Counted from the first letter of the stretch, positions 15,443-24,920 are shown. The stretch is DNA of 61,594 nt from an uncultured Lachnospiraceae bacterium (GCA_949893755.1 CATLCV010000008.1:1-61594); one strand, 5' to 3'. A program made the numbers and translations. The notes: generated by a model from the sequence alone, not told the origin.

Positions 15443-17501
15443 GCTGGCCTTCCGCAATGTCAAACGTTCCGCCAGGGACTACCTGGTCTATTTTCTGACC
15501 ATGACCTTTGTGACCGCTCTGATGTTTGCCTTCAACACCGTCATTTTTTCCAAAGACCTGCAGGGCCGGGTCAGCGATGTGAATATGATGCAGGTGCTGA
15601 TCATCCTGGCAACTGTATTCGTGGTGATCATCATTGCCTGGCTGATCAACTATATGGTGCGGTTCATGCTCGGCAAAAGGAGCCGGGAGTTTGGAACCTA
15701 TCTGCTGCTGGGCATGCGCAAAAAAACGATCGCCCGCCTGTACATGCGGGAAAATGCGGCTCTCGGCATGGGGGCATTTTTCTGCGGCCTGGTGCTGGGG
15801 ATCCTTCTGCAGCAGATTTTATTGTCCATCCTGTACGGCATGCTCCAGGAAACGTATCACCTGCAGATCGTTCTGGATCTCCGGTGCCTCCTGATGACGG
15901 CATCCTGCTATGGGGGCTGCTATATCCTGGCATTGCTCCGCTGCTCCCGGAAATTCCGGAAAATGAACATCCGGGAGCTGATGTACGCGGGGCAGCAGAA
16001 TGAAGAGATCAGGGAATCCCATGAAGCGCTGAAAAAATGGCTGTTTCCGGCCTCCATCCTGCTGTTGCTTCTCCTGGGATACAAGCTGTTTTTCGGAGAA
16101 ACGTGGAGTACGGGGGATATTCTGCTGTTCCTGGTGTCCCTGGTTCTCGCGATCTACCTGTTTTATATGGGACTGTCCTCCTGGATCGTCTGCTATGTGA
16201 GAAAAAAAGGCAATGCCGTTTACAAAGGGGAAAACCTGTTTCTCCTGCGGCAGTTTTCCTCCAAGGTCAAGACCATGCAGTTTACGATGGGGACGCTGAC
16301 CGCGTTGTTTGCCATCGCGCTTCTCGGCTGTGCGTTTGCCATGATGTTTTCGGATTACCAGAACCAGATGCTGGAACAGAAATTCCCCTTTGATGTGCAG
16401 GTATTCAGTGAGAGGACGGATGAGGATTTTGCGAAGGAGCTGGAAGTGCTGGAGCAGGAAACCCGGATCCATGACGCATACCCATATCCGATCTACCAGA
16501 ACGGTACCATGGAGATGAATATATGGCTGAGTACGCATCTGCGTACCTTTGATGATTCCTTCCGCAAGGCGGACGGAACTCCGGACCTGAAAAAGATCAA
16601 GGAAGAGGCCGGCGGCTGTTACGGAACCTATGATACCTATATCAGCCTTTCGGCATACAACCATCTGCGCGGGATGCTGGGCTATCCTGCGGTCTCATTA
16701 AAAGAAGGGGAATACCTGATTCACCTCAAGGAACGGATTTATCAGGAGACTGGGGATTTTTCCGGGGAACTTTCTGTCAGAGGAAAGGATGGAGAGCTTT
16801 GCTGCGCCGGATACCGGACGGAACCATTTTCCCAGGACGGGCACAATGGGGCGGATTACCTGATCGTGGTTCCGGACAGCGAGACGGAGGCAATGGACGT
16901 ATTTTACAGGGAGCTTGCCGTGGATATTGAGGGGGAGGCTCCGAAGGATCTGGGAAAACGTCTGGATGATCTGGCAGAATTGTCGGAGGAAGAGATTCAG
17001 GACATGATGGGGCATGTGTACCTGGACGAAACAAGTATGGGATGCGGAACGGATACGATGGTGGTCTACTATACGAAATATCTGGTCCGCGACAATCTGA
17101 TCCCGGAGGTGAAGTATATGCTTTCCTCCATCATCTTCCCGCTGTTTTATATCGGCCTGGTGTTCCTGTGCGTGGCCCTGACCGTGCTGTCCGTACAGCA
17201 GCTCAGCGATTCCGCGAAATACCGGTTCCGGTACGGGGTGCTGCAGAAGATCGGGCTCAAGAAAAAGAAGCTTGCGGCCGTGGTGTGGAAGCAGCTGTTC
17301 ATGTATTTCCTGTGTCCGGCGCTGTTTGCTGCGGTGCTCAGCGGAGTCGTTATCATCTTTGCCAGTGCGATGTTTGTCGCTTCCACCGGGGTGCATACCT
17401 TTGTACTGCAGTATTTCATGACGGCATTTCTGCTGTTCTTCGGGATCTATGCGATCTACTTTACGGCGACCTATGTGGGATTTCTGAGGAATGTGGAATA
17501 A
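15432..17501 (+). CDS. BceB-like FtsX-family ABC permease
   Basis: 689 residues with about ten predicted membrane helices. A large extracytoplasmic domain (about residues 310-550) lies between helices 7 and 8, the layout of BceB permeases. The first helix region follows MLAKLAFRNVKRSARDYLVYF. The FtsX cores lie at about 60-290 and 555-680. The ATG at 15432 has AGGAGG 11 bases upstream; a GTG at 15420 overlaps that site and is unlikely. It acts in the membrane with the ATPase before it. A 29-bp palindrome follows the stop by seven bases. Confidence 0.92.
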   Translation: MLAKLAFRNVKRSARDYLVYFLTMTFVTALMFAFNTVIFSKDLQGRVSDVNMMQVLIILATVFVVIIIAWLINYMVRFMLGKRSREFGTYLLLGMRKKTIARLYMRENAALGMGAFFCGLVLGILLQQILLSILYGMLQETYHLQIVLDLRCLLMTASCYGGCYILALLRCSRKFRKMNIRELMYAGQQNEEIRESHEALKKWLFPASILLLLLLGYKLFFGETWSTGDILLFLVSLVLAIYLFYMGLSSWIVCYVRKKGNAVYKGENLFLLRQFSSKVKTMQFTMGTLTALFAIALLGCAFAMMFSDYQNQMLEQKFPFDVQVFSERTDEDFAKELEVLEQETRIHDAYPYPIYQNGTMEMNIWLSTHLRTFDDSFRKADGTPDLKKIKEEAGGCYGTYDTYISLSAYNHLRGMLGYPAVSLKEGEYLIHLKERIYQETGDFSGELSVRGKDGELCCAGYRTEPFSQDGHNGADYLIVVPDSETEAMDVFYRELAVDIEGEAPKDLGKRLDDLAELSEEEIQDMMGHVYLDETSMGCGTDTMVVYYTKYLVRDNLIPEVKYMLSSIIFPLFYIGLVFLCVALTVLSVQQLSDSAKYRFRYGVLQKIGLKKKKLAAVVWKQLFMYFLCPALFAAVLSGVVIIFASAMFVASTGVHTFVLQYFMTAFLLFFGIYAIYFTATYVGFLRNVE

Positions 17502-17508
17502 GGCTTAT

Positions 17509-17537
17509 ACTGAGCGCCAGATGAATCTGGCGCTTAG
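17509..17537 (+). repeat. Palindrome matching the one before the transporter operon
   Basis: CTGAGCGCCAGAT, 2-3 nt, ATCTGGCGCTTAG: a 13-bp stem. It shares most of its sequence with the third leader hairpin at 14611-14640. It may act as a terminator, but no T-run follows. Confidence 0.65.
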
Positions 17538-17564
17538 GAGTTGTAGAAAAATACCGCCTTCTGC

Positions 17565-18380
17565 TCAAAAGATATATCTCTCACCGGGAGCAAACATGTG
17601 GAAGGCCTGTCCGGGGCTGAACCGGTATACGCAGTCCACGAAGTAAGCCGGACTGAGTCCGTTGCCCGCATACAGGTCAAAATGCATGGGCACAAGCAGC
17701 CGTGCATGGATTTCCTGTGCCAGCAGTACGGCCTCTTCCGCGTTCATATTTCCGATAATATTATTTCGCAGCTTATAGTAGTCTCTTCCGTTGACCGGGA
17801 CCATCAGGATATCGACCCCGTCGATCTGCTCCGCAAGGCCGTCGTAGATGCAGCAGTCCCCGGAATGGAACAGGGTGGTGCTGCCGAAGGTCATCCGGTA
17901 ACCCAGTTCTTTATAATTTCCAGATTCATCGGTATGCAGCTCTTCGTGGGCCGCCGCGACAGGTGTGACACTGCAGGGGCCGAGAGACAGCTTCTGCCCG
18001 GCGGCAGCGCTCATGATACGGGAATCGTCTACCCCGTAGGAGCAGATATTTTCACGGATCGGCGCCGGAACAATGAATACTGCTTTGGTGTTGTGCGCGG
18101 CAAGAGCGCGCAGTGTATCCGGATCCGCGTGGTCCGTATGGTCATGGGTACAAAATACATAGTCTACAAAATCCAGCTCCTCCGGCAGGATGGGGATGTC
18201 ATACCTGCGCGTCCAATCCGCGTCCTGCATCCCGTGATGGCGGTCGATGGAATCCGACAGATAAGGGTCGATGAGATAAAAGTGGTCACGGTATCGGATC
18301 AAAAATCCTTCCTGCCCCAGATAAAACATTGCGATCTGCTCTTCTGTCAGGCGGGTGTTCAAAATCTGTTCTTTTGTCAT
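17565..18380 (-). CDS. UlaG-like metallo-beta-lactamase-fold hydrolase
   Basis: 271 residues. The metal-binding motif THDHTDH is at 78-84, with further ligands in AAAHEELH, HSGDCC and the late VPMHFD. This arrangement resembles UlaG (L-ascorbate-6-phosphate lactonase) and its MBL-fold relatives, which open lactone rings or cleave phosphodiesters. The start at 18380 follows AGGAGG; upstream in-frame sequence is not protein-like. It is divergent from the polyol dehydrogenase gene 97 bases away. A link to sugar metabolism is plausible but not shown. No other ascorbate genes are nearby. Confidence 0.82.
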   Translation of the reverse strand: MTKEQILNTRLTEEQIAMFYLGQEGFLIRYRDHFYLIDPYLSDSIDRHHGMQDADWTRRYDIPILPEELDFVDYVFCTHDHTDHADPDTLRALAAHNTKAVFIVPAPIRENICSYGVDDSRIMSAAAGQKLSLGPCSVTPVAAAHEELHTDESGNYKELGYRMTFGSTTLFHSGDCCIYDGLAEQIDGVDILMVPVNGRDYYKLRNNIIGNMNAEEAVLLAQEIHARLLVPMHFDLYAGNGLSPAYFVDCVYRFSPGQAFHMFAPGERYIF

Positions 18381-18477
18381 ATGGAAACCTCCTGAATGTA
18401 TCTTAAATTGTTTGTTGCTTATTATATTACAGCGTGATAAAATCGGCAATAAGTAAAAGAAAAAGGATGTGAAAAAG

Positions 18478-19494
18478 ATGAAAGCAATCGTGATCAGGGA
18501 ACCTGGATGTGTCGCTCTGGAGGAAAAAGCCATTCCCGAACCCCAGCCCGGATTTGTGCGGGTCCGGGTGAAGGCGGCGGCAATCTGTGCCACGGATCTG
18601 GAGGTGATCGACGGGAACATTCCCGCCAATTATCCCATTACGCCGGGACATGAGTGGAGCGGCATTGTGGATGCCGCCGGAAGCAGGGAGGATGAGCCCT
18701 GGATCGGAAAAAGAGTGGTGGGGAGCAACGACGTGGTCTGCCTGAAATGCGACGCCTGCAGAAGCGGCAACTGGCGGTACTGCAGTGAATTTGAGGAGAT
18801 CGGCTTCCGCCGGGACGGGGCCTATGCGGAATACGTGATCGTTCCGGCCTATGGTCTCTGCGAACTGCCGGAGCAGGTTTCTTTTGTCCACGGGGCGCTG
18901 TGCGAACCCCTGGGAGTTGCCCTGGGTACTCTGGAAAAGGCGGGAGCCAGGCTGGGGGATACGCTTACGATCATCGGGGCCGGCTCCATCGGCCTGTGCA
19001 TCCTTGCGGCCGCGAAGGCTATGGGGATGCGGGAGATCGTTGTTGCGGCCTCTACCCGGAGACGGCTTGCCATTGCGGAGCAGATGGGGGCGGCATACAC
19101 GGTCGCGACAGCGGAACAGAATCTGCTGGAGGAGATGAAAAAGCTGCGGCCTGCCGGAACCGATGTGGTGATCGACGCCACCGGGATGGAAAGCTGCATC
19201 CAGCAGAGCTTAAAGCTGGCGAGAAAAGGCGGAACGGTGGCGCTTGCAGGTTATGGCAGGGGAAAGGTCATGAGCATCCGCATGGATGACATTCACATCA
19301 ACAACCTGCGCCTGATCGGAGCCGGCAACAACTGGAATCAGCATGGAAAAGCAGTCGCCATGATGGCCGGCGGACTGGTGGATATCGAGCATTTTGCGAC
19401 TGACCGGATCCGGCTGGAGGAGTTCGCCCACGGTCTGGAGCTGGCAAGAAAGCGCCCGGAAGGCTTTTTGAAGGCGGTGTTTGTAGATGAATAG
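18478..19494 (+). CDS. Zinc-dependent MDR polyol/alcohol dehydrogenase
   Basis: 338 residues, medium-chain dehydrogenase. Catalytic zinc ligands: C37 (ICATD) and H58-E59 (PGHEW). The structural zinc lobe has C87-x2-C90-x2-C93-x7-C101, complete. The NAD-binding fold is marked by IIGAGSIGL. It oxidises a secondary alcohol, probably a polyol. First gene of a four-gene operon with a kinase and two MtlD-like enzymes. The start at ATG 18478 follows AAAGGA; a GTG nine bases upstream is the alternative. The substrate could be sorbitol, xylitol, arabitol or a similar polyol. Confidence 0.9.
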   Translation: MKAIVIREPGCVALEEKAIPEPQPGFVRVRVKAAAICATDLEVIDGNIPANYPITPGHEWSGIVDAAGSREDEPWIGKRVVGSNDVVCLKCDACRSGNWRYCSEFEEIGFRRDGAYAEYVIVPAYGLCELPEQVSFVHGALCEPLGVALGTLEKAGARLGDTLTIIGAGSIGLCILAAAKAMGMREIVVAASTRRRLAIAEQMGAAYTVATAEQNLLEEMKKLRPAGTDVVIDATGMESCIQQSLKLARKGGTVALAGYGRGKVMSIRMDDIHINNLRLIGAGNNWNQHGKAVAMMAGGLVDIEHFATDRIRLEEFAHGLELARKRPEGFLKAVFVDE

Positions 19495-20902
19495 GGAGGG
19501 CGGCATCCAAAGAGAGAGCGGCATCCAAAGAGGGGGCGGTATCCTGGGAATCGATCTGGGAACCTCCTCCGTGAAAATGCTCCTGAAATCCCGCAGCGGA
19601 GGAACCGTCAAGGTGAAGGAGACGTATCGGGAGCCGGCCCCCTCCGGCTGGTGGAACGCGGTCAAAAAGGCACTGTCACGCCTGGATCTTCGGGGACTGG
19701 CGGCGATCGGCCTGTCCTCCCAGGTGGGGACCTATCTGGTGAACGGGGAGGTGGTCATCCCATGGAGCGGCAGGGAAGGTGCGGAGGAGCTTGCGGAGAT
19801 CAGAGAAACCTTCGGCAGAGAGCTGTTTTTCCGTGAGATCGATATGCCTCACCCCAACATCATTTCCTATCCGGTTCCCCGCCTGCTGTATATCAAAAGG
19901 CACTATCCGCAGGTGGAAAGCGTTTGCCAGCCCAAGGATTTTCTCTGTGAAATGCTGACAGGGAGACGGCTTACAGATCCTTACTCCTGGCGTGGGCTGG
20001 CAAAGCTTTCGGAAGGCCGGTACAGCCAGGCTTTTTTAGACCGGATCGGGTTTCCCGTGCAAAAGCTGCCGGGGATGATTCCCGTGACCGGCAGGGCAGG
20101 AGAGACACGGGAGATTTCTCTGGAAGGAAATCTGCTCCCGGCGGGAGTTCCGGTTTTTATCGGTATGAATGATTTTTACGCGTCCCTTTTGGGGATGGGC
20201 GTATATGGAATCGGGGATTTTTTTGACATTACAGGGACCAGCGAGCATCTGGGTGTAGTGGAATCTGATCCGGATCCGGATACGGAGCTGGTCAGCAGCC
20301 CGTATTTCTGCGGAAATGTGCATTATGGCGTGACTGCCTCGGCCGGAGCCTCCCTGGACTATGGGATGCGCCTGTTTGGATTCGGGGATGTGGAGCCGAT
20401 GGAGAGCCTGAGCAGAAAACCACCGGTGTTTCTTCCTTATCTCAATGGGGAACGCGCGCCGATCTGGGACGCCGACGCGCGGGGGATGTTCTTCGGCATT
20501 GACGGGGCCTGTGAGAAAAGGGATATGGCCTACGCGGTGATGGAAGGCGTGGTATTCAGCTTATATCACATCTATGAATACATGGGAAGGCCCCGGGGAA
20601 CGGTAATGCGGGTGTCCGGCGGCGCGGCGGCGAACCGGGTGCTCTGCGGGATGAAGGCGGAGCTTTTCGGTGTCCCGGTGATCGTGCCGGAGGAAACCGA
20701 CACCTCGGCCCTGGGCGCTTATATGACCGCAGCGGTGGGTGCGGGCCGGTATGCGGATTTTGAGGAAGCGATAGAACACAACTGCAGGAGCAGAGAGTGC
20801 ATCAGGCCCGGGGGCCTGTACCAGGAGCGTTTGAAGCAGCGCTTTTCCATTTATAAGGAGCTCTATCCTGCCATAAAACATATAAGGAGGGACAGCTTAT
20901 GA
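19487..20902 (+). CDS. FGGY-family carbohydrate kinase (xylulokinase-like)
   Basis: 471 residues. The N-terminal ATPase motif is GIDLGTSSVKMLL. The second domain carries the FDITGTSEHLG region and the VSGGAAANRVLCGMKAELFG segment (MRVSGGAAANRV). Phosphorylates a ketose or polyol. The ATG at 19487 follows AAGGCGGTG with good spacing and overlaps the upstream stop by eight bases. An unusual N-terminal extension has three 6-residue repeats (EGGIQR, ESGIQR, GGGILG) made by an 18-bp tandem repeat, just before the first beta strand. The operon context suggests it makes the polyol or ketose phosphate used by the next two enzymes. Confidence 0.9.
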   Translation: MNREGGIQRESGIQRGGGILGIDLGTSSVKMLLKSRSGGTVKVKETYREPAPSGWWNAVKKALSRLDLRGLAAIGLSSQVGTYLVNGEVVIPWSGREGAEELAEIRETFGRELFFREIDMPHPNIISYPVPRLLYIKRHYPQVESVCQPKDFLCEMLTGRRLTDPYSWRGLAKLSEGRYSQAFLDRIGFPVQKLPGMIPVTGRAGETREISLEGNLLPAGVPVFIGMNDFYASLLGMGVYGIGDFFDITGTSEHLGVVESDPDPDTELVSSPYFCGNVHYGVTASAGASLDYGMRLFGFGDVEPMESLSRKPPVFLPYLNGERAPIWDADARGMFFGIDGACEKRDMAYAVMEGVVFSLYHIYEYMGRPRGTVMRVSGGAAANRVLCGMKAELFGVPVIVPEETDTSALGAYMTAAVGAGRYADFEEAIEHNCRSRECIRPGGLYQERLKQRFSIYKELYPAIKHIRRDSL

Positions 20903-22071
20903 GCTGTGTAATATTCGGCGCCGGAAAGATCGCCAGAGGATTTATCGGACATTTACTGTATCTGAGCGGGATTCCGTTTACCTTTATTGAACGGGAAAAA
21001 CCTCTTGCAGACCTGCTCAACACACGCGGGCGCTATACAGTCAACATTCTGGGGCACAGTGAAAAAAACTGCCAGGTCACAGGCATCCATGCGTGGAGTT
21101 TTGAGGAAGAAGAACAGGCGGCAGAAGCCATTTCCCAGGCGGACACCGTGTTTACCGCGGTAGGGGGAAAGAATCTTCCGTCATTAATTCCCATTTTGTT
21201 AAAAGGGATTGAAAAGAAGTCAAAAACGGGCGGGAATCTGAATATCGTGACCTGTGAGAACTGGAAGCTCCCGGCGTCTGTCTTAAAAAGCGGGATCGAG
21301 GAGCAGCTTGGAGAAGAAACAAAAGCCTATTTCCAAGCGCATGTGGGTATCACGGAGGCAGTCATCATGCGCTCCGCCATTGAGCCGGATGCGGAGCTGC
21401 TCAGGAAAGATCCGCTGATCGTCAATGTGCAGGATTTCTGGGAGCTTCCGGTGGATGCGTCCCGGATCGTGGGAAGCCTTCCGGATATCCGGGGTTTGAA
21501 ATTGATTCCGGAATTTACCGGATTTTTGGAAAGGAAATTTTATACCTACAATGCCGCCAACGGGACCGTCTCCTATCTGGGCGCTCTCCTGGGATATGAA
21601 AAGCTGGCGGACGCCGCCCACGATGAGCGGATTATCCGGATTCTGGAAGGGGTGTACCAGGAGACGGCAGAGGCCCTGTCGAAAAAGCATCATTTTCCGC
21701 TGGATGAGCAGCTTGCATTTACCCGGACCTCGAAACGGAAGCTGCAGGATTATACGATCGTGGATTTCATTGAAAGAAACGCCAGGGACCCTCTGCGGAA
21801 GCTGGGAAAGGACGACCGGCTGGTGGGATCGGCCCGTCTTGCGGAGGAATACGGAATAGAACCTCACAATCTCTGCATCGCCGCCGCGGCAGCCATTTAT
21901 TATGAAAATGAGGACGATGAATCCGCTGTGAGACTGCGCCGCATGCGGGAAGAAGAGGGCATTGATGCCGTGCTGGAACAGGTCTGCGGACTGGACCCGG
22001 CGGGACGGCTGGCGGGACTGATCAGGAGCAAGATTGATTTATTAAAGGAATGGGGATGGATCCATGAGTAA
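20899..22071 (+). CDS. Mannitol-1-phosphate dehydrogenase-like enzyme A
   Basis: 390 residues of the polyol-specific long-chain dehydrogenase family. The N-terminal Rossmann motif is IFGAGKIARGFIG. The predicted catalytic lysine is K213 in RKFYTYN. A C-terminal ARDPLRKLGKDDRLVGSA segment is present. In true MtlD the lysine is followed by an NTGHA-type motif; here it reads NAANG, so the substrate is probably another polyol phosphate. It overlaps the kinase stop by four bases and the paralogue by eight. It oxidises a sugar-alcohol phosphate with NAD+ in the cytoplasm. Confidence 0.85.
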   Translation: MSCVIFGAGKIARGFIGHLLYLSGIPFTFIEREKPLADLLNTRGRYTVNILGHSEKNCQVTGIHAWSFEEEEQAAEAISQADTVFTAVGGKNLPSLIPILLKGIEKKSKTGGNLNIVTCENWKLPASVLKSGIEEQLGEETKAYFQAHVGITEAVIMRSAIEPDAELLRKDPLIVNVQDFWELPVDASRIVGSLPDIRGLKLIPEFTGFLERKFYTYNAANGTVSYLGALLGYEKLADAAHDERIIRILEGVYQETAEALSKKHHFPLDEQLAFTRTSKRKLQDYTIVDFIERNARDPLRKLGKDDRLVGSARLAEEYGIEPHNLCIAAAAAIYYENEDDESAVRLRRMREEEGIDAVLEQVCGLDPAGRLAGLIRSKIDLLKEWGWIHE

Positions 22072-23173
22072 GATTGTCATAGTGGGCGCCGGAAAAACAG
22101 GGCGCGGGTTTATCGGAAGGCTTCTTAGGGAAGCGGATCAGGAAATGATACTGATTGACAGGGATGAAGATCTGGTCCGGGCGCTCAATGAAGCAGGAGC
22201 ATTTTCCGTGCATTTTTTTGGAAAGGAAAGAGAATCTCTGGTGATCGATCGTTTTCAGGCGTACACCTGGAAAGATGCTGATCTTCAGGATGCGGAGCTG
22301 ATCCTGGTCTCCGTGGGAGGGCAGAATCTGCAGGAAGCGGGGCGCTGCCTGTCAGAATGCCTGGAGGAAAACCGGCATTATGCTGTCATCACCTGCGAAA
22401 ATGCCTCCCACCCTTCCGAAACCCTGAGAAAAGCCATCGGAAAGAAGAATGTTTCCGTGAGCGAAGCAACCGTATTCTGTACAACCATCGAAGGGGAGGG
22501 GCTGGATATCCGTTCGGAAAATTATCCGTATCTGCAGTGCGACGCGGACCTGCTGGAAGGCTATGAGCCGGGAATCCCGCAGATAAGGCCGTTGAAGCAC
22601 TTTTCAAATTTCTTGACGAGAAAGCTCTATACCTACAATGCGGCCAGCTGTGTCATTGCCTATCTGGGATGGACGAAAGGCTATGAAAATTACGGAGATG
22701 CGGCAAATGATGAGGAGATCCTGGCGCTTTTGGACCGGAATTATGAGGCCACGAACCGGGTGCTCTGCCGGGAATACGGCTATGACGAAAAGGATCAGGA
22801 AGAATTTGCCCTGCTGTCCAGAAAAAAATTCTGCGACCGCACGATCGAGGATACGGTTTCCAGAAATGCCAGAGATCCCCAGAGGAAGCTTGCGGCAGGC
22901 GAACGGATCATAGGACCCATCCGGCTGCTCCATCAATATGGGGAGGATGCTTCCGTGCTGGAAAAAACCGCCGCGGCCGCAATCCTTTACACCGCACCGC
23001 CGGAGGACCCATGGACGAAGCAGCAGGCAGAAGAAAGCAGCGGGCAGATCCTGGAAGAAATCTGCGGGATCCGCCCGGATGAAAAACTCTACTCGAATAT
23101 CATGAATGAAATTTATTTCTTACTGTCCTGCGGATTCCCTTCGGAGACATCCGGGTGCAGGAAGCTGTATTGA
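22064..23173 (+). CDS. Mannitol-1-phosphate dehydrogenase-like enzyme B
   Basis: 369 residues, a diverged tandem paralogue of the preceding gene. It shares the VGAGKTGRGFIG start, a lysine K187 in RKLYTYN and NARDPQRKLAAGERIIG. The motif after the lysine is NAASC, again not NTGHA. The two genes may give a heteromeric enzyme or act on different stereoisomers. The 3' end overlaps the convergent lipoprotein gene by 61 bases. The final 15 residues are therefore doubly coding. Confidence 0.82.
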   Translation: MSKIVIVGAGKTGRGFIGRLLREADQEMILIDRDEDLVRALNEAGAFSVHFFGKERESLVIDRFQAYTWKDADLQDAELILVSVGGQNLQEAGRCLSECLEENRHYAVITCENASHPSETLRKAIGKKNVSVSEATVFCTTIEGEGLDIRSENYPYLQCDADLLEGYEPGIPQIRPLKHFSNFLTRKLYTYNAASCVIAYLGWTKGYENYGDAANDEEILALLDRNYEATNRVLCREYGYDEKDQEEFALLSRKKFCDRTIEDTVSRNARDPQRKLAAGERIIGPIRLLHQYGEDASVLEKTAAAAILYTAPPEDPWTKQQAEESSGQILEEICGIRPDEKLYSNIMNEIYFLLSCGFPSETSGCRKLY

Positions 23174-23655
23174 AGAATTTTGATATCCTCGGCGTCAACG
23201 GTATTTAAGATCACATTGCCGGTCTTCAGATACCAGACGTCGCCGGGGGATGCCAGATCGGAAAATCGGTCCGAATTGTACTTGAACCCGCTTTTGCCAA
23301 GCATATCCTCCGCCTCCTTGTGGATCTGATCATAAACCTCCAGGAGATCGTCGGAATCGTCGGTCTCGTACATCCAGGCCATATTGACAAGCCTGTCATT
23401 TTCATCAAAAGAATACTTGACCGTTCCCTTCAAACCATCATATTCCTTCGGATAAGAATAAACCGGGCCGCCGTATACGGTGGAATCATAGGTCTCACCG
23501 TCACTGCCCTCCAATTCCTGAATATCCTTCAGCGTATGCTCCCATGTGATCGTTGTGAACGGACACTCCGCCGCCTTCTTTCCGCATCCCCAAGTAAATA
23601 AAATGCAAAAAACCAAAGCGAAAAGCAGAGTGAAAAGTTTGCGCAGCTTTTTCAT
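23113..23655 (-). CDS. Lipoprotein of unknown function
   Basis: 180 residues. A hydrophobic signal ends in a lipobox at C24 (FTWGC), so it should be lipid-anchored on the outer face of the membrane. The mature part has YSFDENDRLVNMAWMYE, like small lipoproteins of Clostridia with a repeated beta-sheet fold, but I cannot name the family. The ATG is at 23655; no strong ribosome site is visible before it. Its 3' end overlaps the dehydrogenase B gene from the other strand. Confidence 0.72.
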   Translation of the reverse strand: MKKLRKLFTLLFALVFCILFTWGCGKKAAECPFTTITWEHTLKDIQELEGSDGETYDSTVYGGPVYSYPKEYDGLKGTVKYSFDENDRLVNMAWMYETDDSDDLLEVYDQIHKEAEDMLGKSGFKYNSDRFSDLASPGDVWYLKTGNVILNTVDAEDIKILQYSFLHPDVSEGNPQDSKK

Positions 23656-23900
23656 AGTGAAATAGAACCTCCATAATCGTTTCGTTTCGAAAAAAACTGA
23701 TGACGTACTTACGCATCAGCGCAATTCCTATTCCTATTATACAACAGATGAAATATAAATAAAATGTTGAATTTTCCGTCAAAATATAGGAATTATTAGA
23801 AAATTTGGGATTTTCTATTGACTTGACCGAGAAAAATGTGCTTTACTAGAAAAAGTATTGTAACTAAGCGGTTCGTTTGACAGAAAGGAAGGTGAGAGTC

Positions 23901-24920
23901 GTGCCGGCAACAATGCGCGATGTCAAAAACAGGACAGGTTTATCAATGGCGACGATTTCCAAGTACTTGAATGGAGGAAACGTACTGCCGGAGAATAAGA
24001 TTTTGATCGAAGAGGCAATCCATGAGCTGCACTATGAGGTCAATGAGATTGCAAGAGGACTTGTGAAAAATAAGACAAAGATCGTAGGCGTCATGGTCCA
24101 TGATATTGCATGCTATTTTTCGGGGATGCTGTTGCATTACATAGGACAGGAGCTGAGAAAGCGGGGCTATGGGATGATGAGCTGCGACTCCTGCAATGAT
24201 GAAGAGATTGAGGCGCAGAATCTGAAGTTCCTGGTCAGCAGGAAGGTGGACGGGATCATTGCGCTTCCTGTCAGCATGAGAGGAACCTTTTTGAAGCCTG
24301 CGAAGCAGAATAAGATCCCCATCGTTCTGGTGGACCGGGCGTTTCAGGACGAAGAGTTCGACTGTGTGGGGATCGATAATAAAATTGCGGCCTACCGGGC
24401 GGTGGACCTGCTGCTGAAGCATAATCATAAAAAGATCGCAGTGATCGCTTCTGATGTGGAGTATACCGGGATCGAACGGATCAAGGGCTATGAAGACGCC
24501 ATGCGCCAGGCGGGGCTGGAGATCCGGGAGGAGTATATCAAGCGGGGGCGCCATTCTATGGAGGTCGGTTATGAGAAGATGAAGGAGCTGCTGGCGGAAC
24601 CGGATCGCCCGACAGCGGTCCTGATGGGGAATTATGATACGATGCTGGGCGGAGTGCTGGCAGTCAACCAGTCTGAATTTTCCTGCCCGGAGGACATCTC
24701 CCTGATCGGGTTTGACAACCTGATGCTTTCCGGACTGATCAATCCAAGCTGGTACATGGTGGAGCAGCCGATGGAAAGGATGTGCATGAAAGCAGTAGAA
24801 CTGCTGTGGAACCGGATGGAAAAAAAGGAAGAGGAAGATGCGCCTGTAAAAATCTGCCTGGGAACAAAGATACAGAAAGGAGAATCCATCCGCAGACTGG
24901 AGGAAGACATTCCGTCCTGA
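23901..24920 (+). CDS. LacI-family transcriptional regulator
   Basis: 339 residues. The N-terminal helix-turn-helix is MRDVKNRTGLSMATISKYL, followed by the hinge helix. The periplasmic-binding-protein-like sensor domain has IVGVMVHDIACYFSG and KKIAVIASDVEYTGIERI. It should bind a sugar or polyol effector and control the neighbouring ABC importer and polyol operon. GTG 23901 follows AAGGAAGGTG; ATG 23913 is the alternative. A central-CG dyad GCGAAGC/GTTTCGC at 24999-25012, downstream of this gene, could be its operator. Confidence 0.9.
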   Translation: MPATMRDVKNRTGLSMATISKYLNGGNVLPENKILIEEAIHELHYEVNEIARGLVKNKTKIVGVMVHDIACYFSGMLLHYIGQELRKRGYGMMSCDSCNDEEIEAQNLKFLVSRKVDGIIALPVSMRGTFLKPAKQNKIPIVLVDRAFQDEEFDCVGIDNKIAAYRAVDLLLKHNHKKIAVIASDVEYTGIERIKGYEDAMRQAGLEIREEYIKRGRHSMEVGYEKMKELLAEPDRPTAVLMGNYDTMLGGVLAVNQSEFSCPEDISLIGFDNLMLSGLINPSWYMVEQPMERMCMKAVELLWNRMEKKEEEDAPVKICLGTKIQKGESIRRLEEDIPS

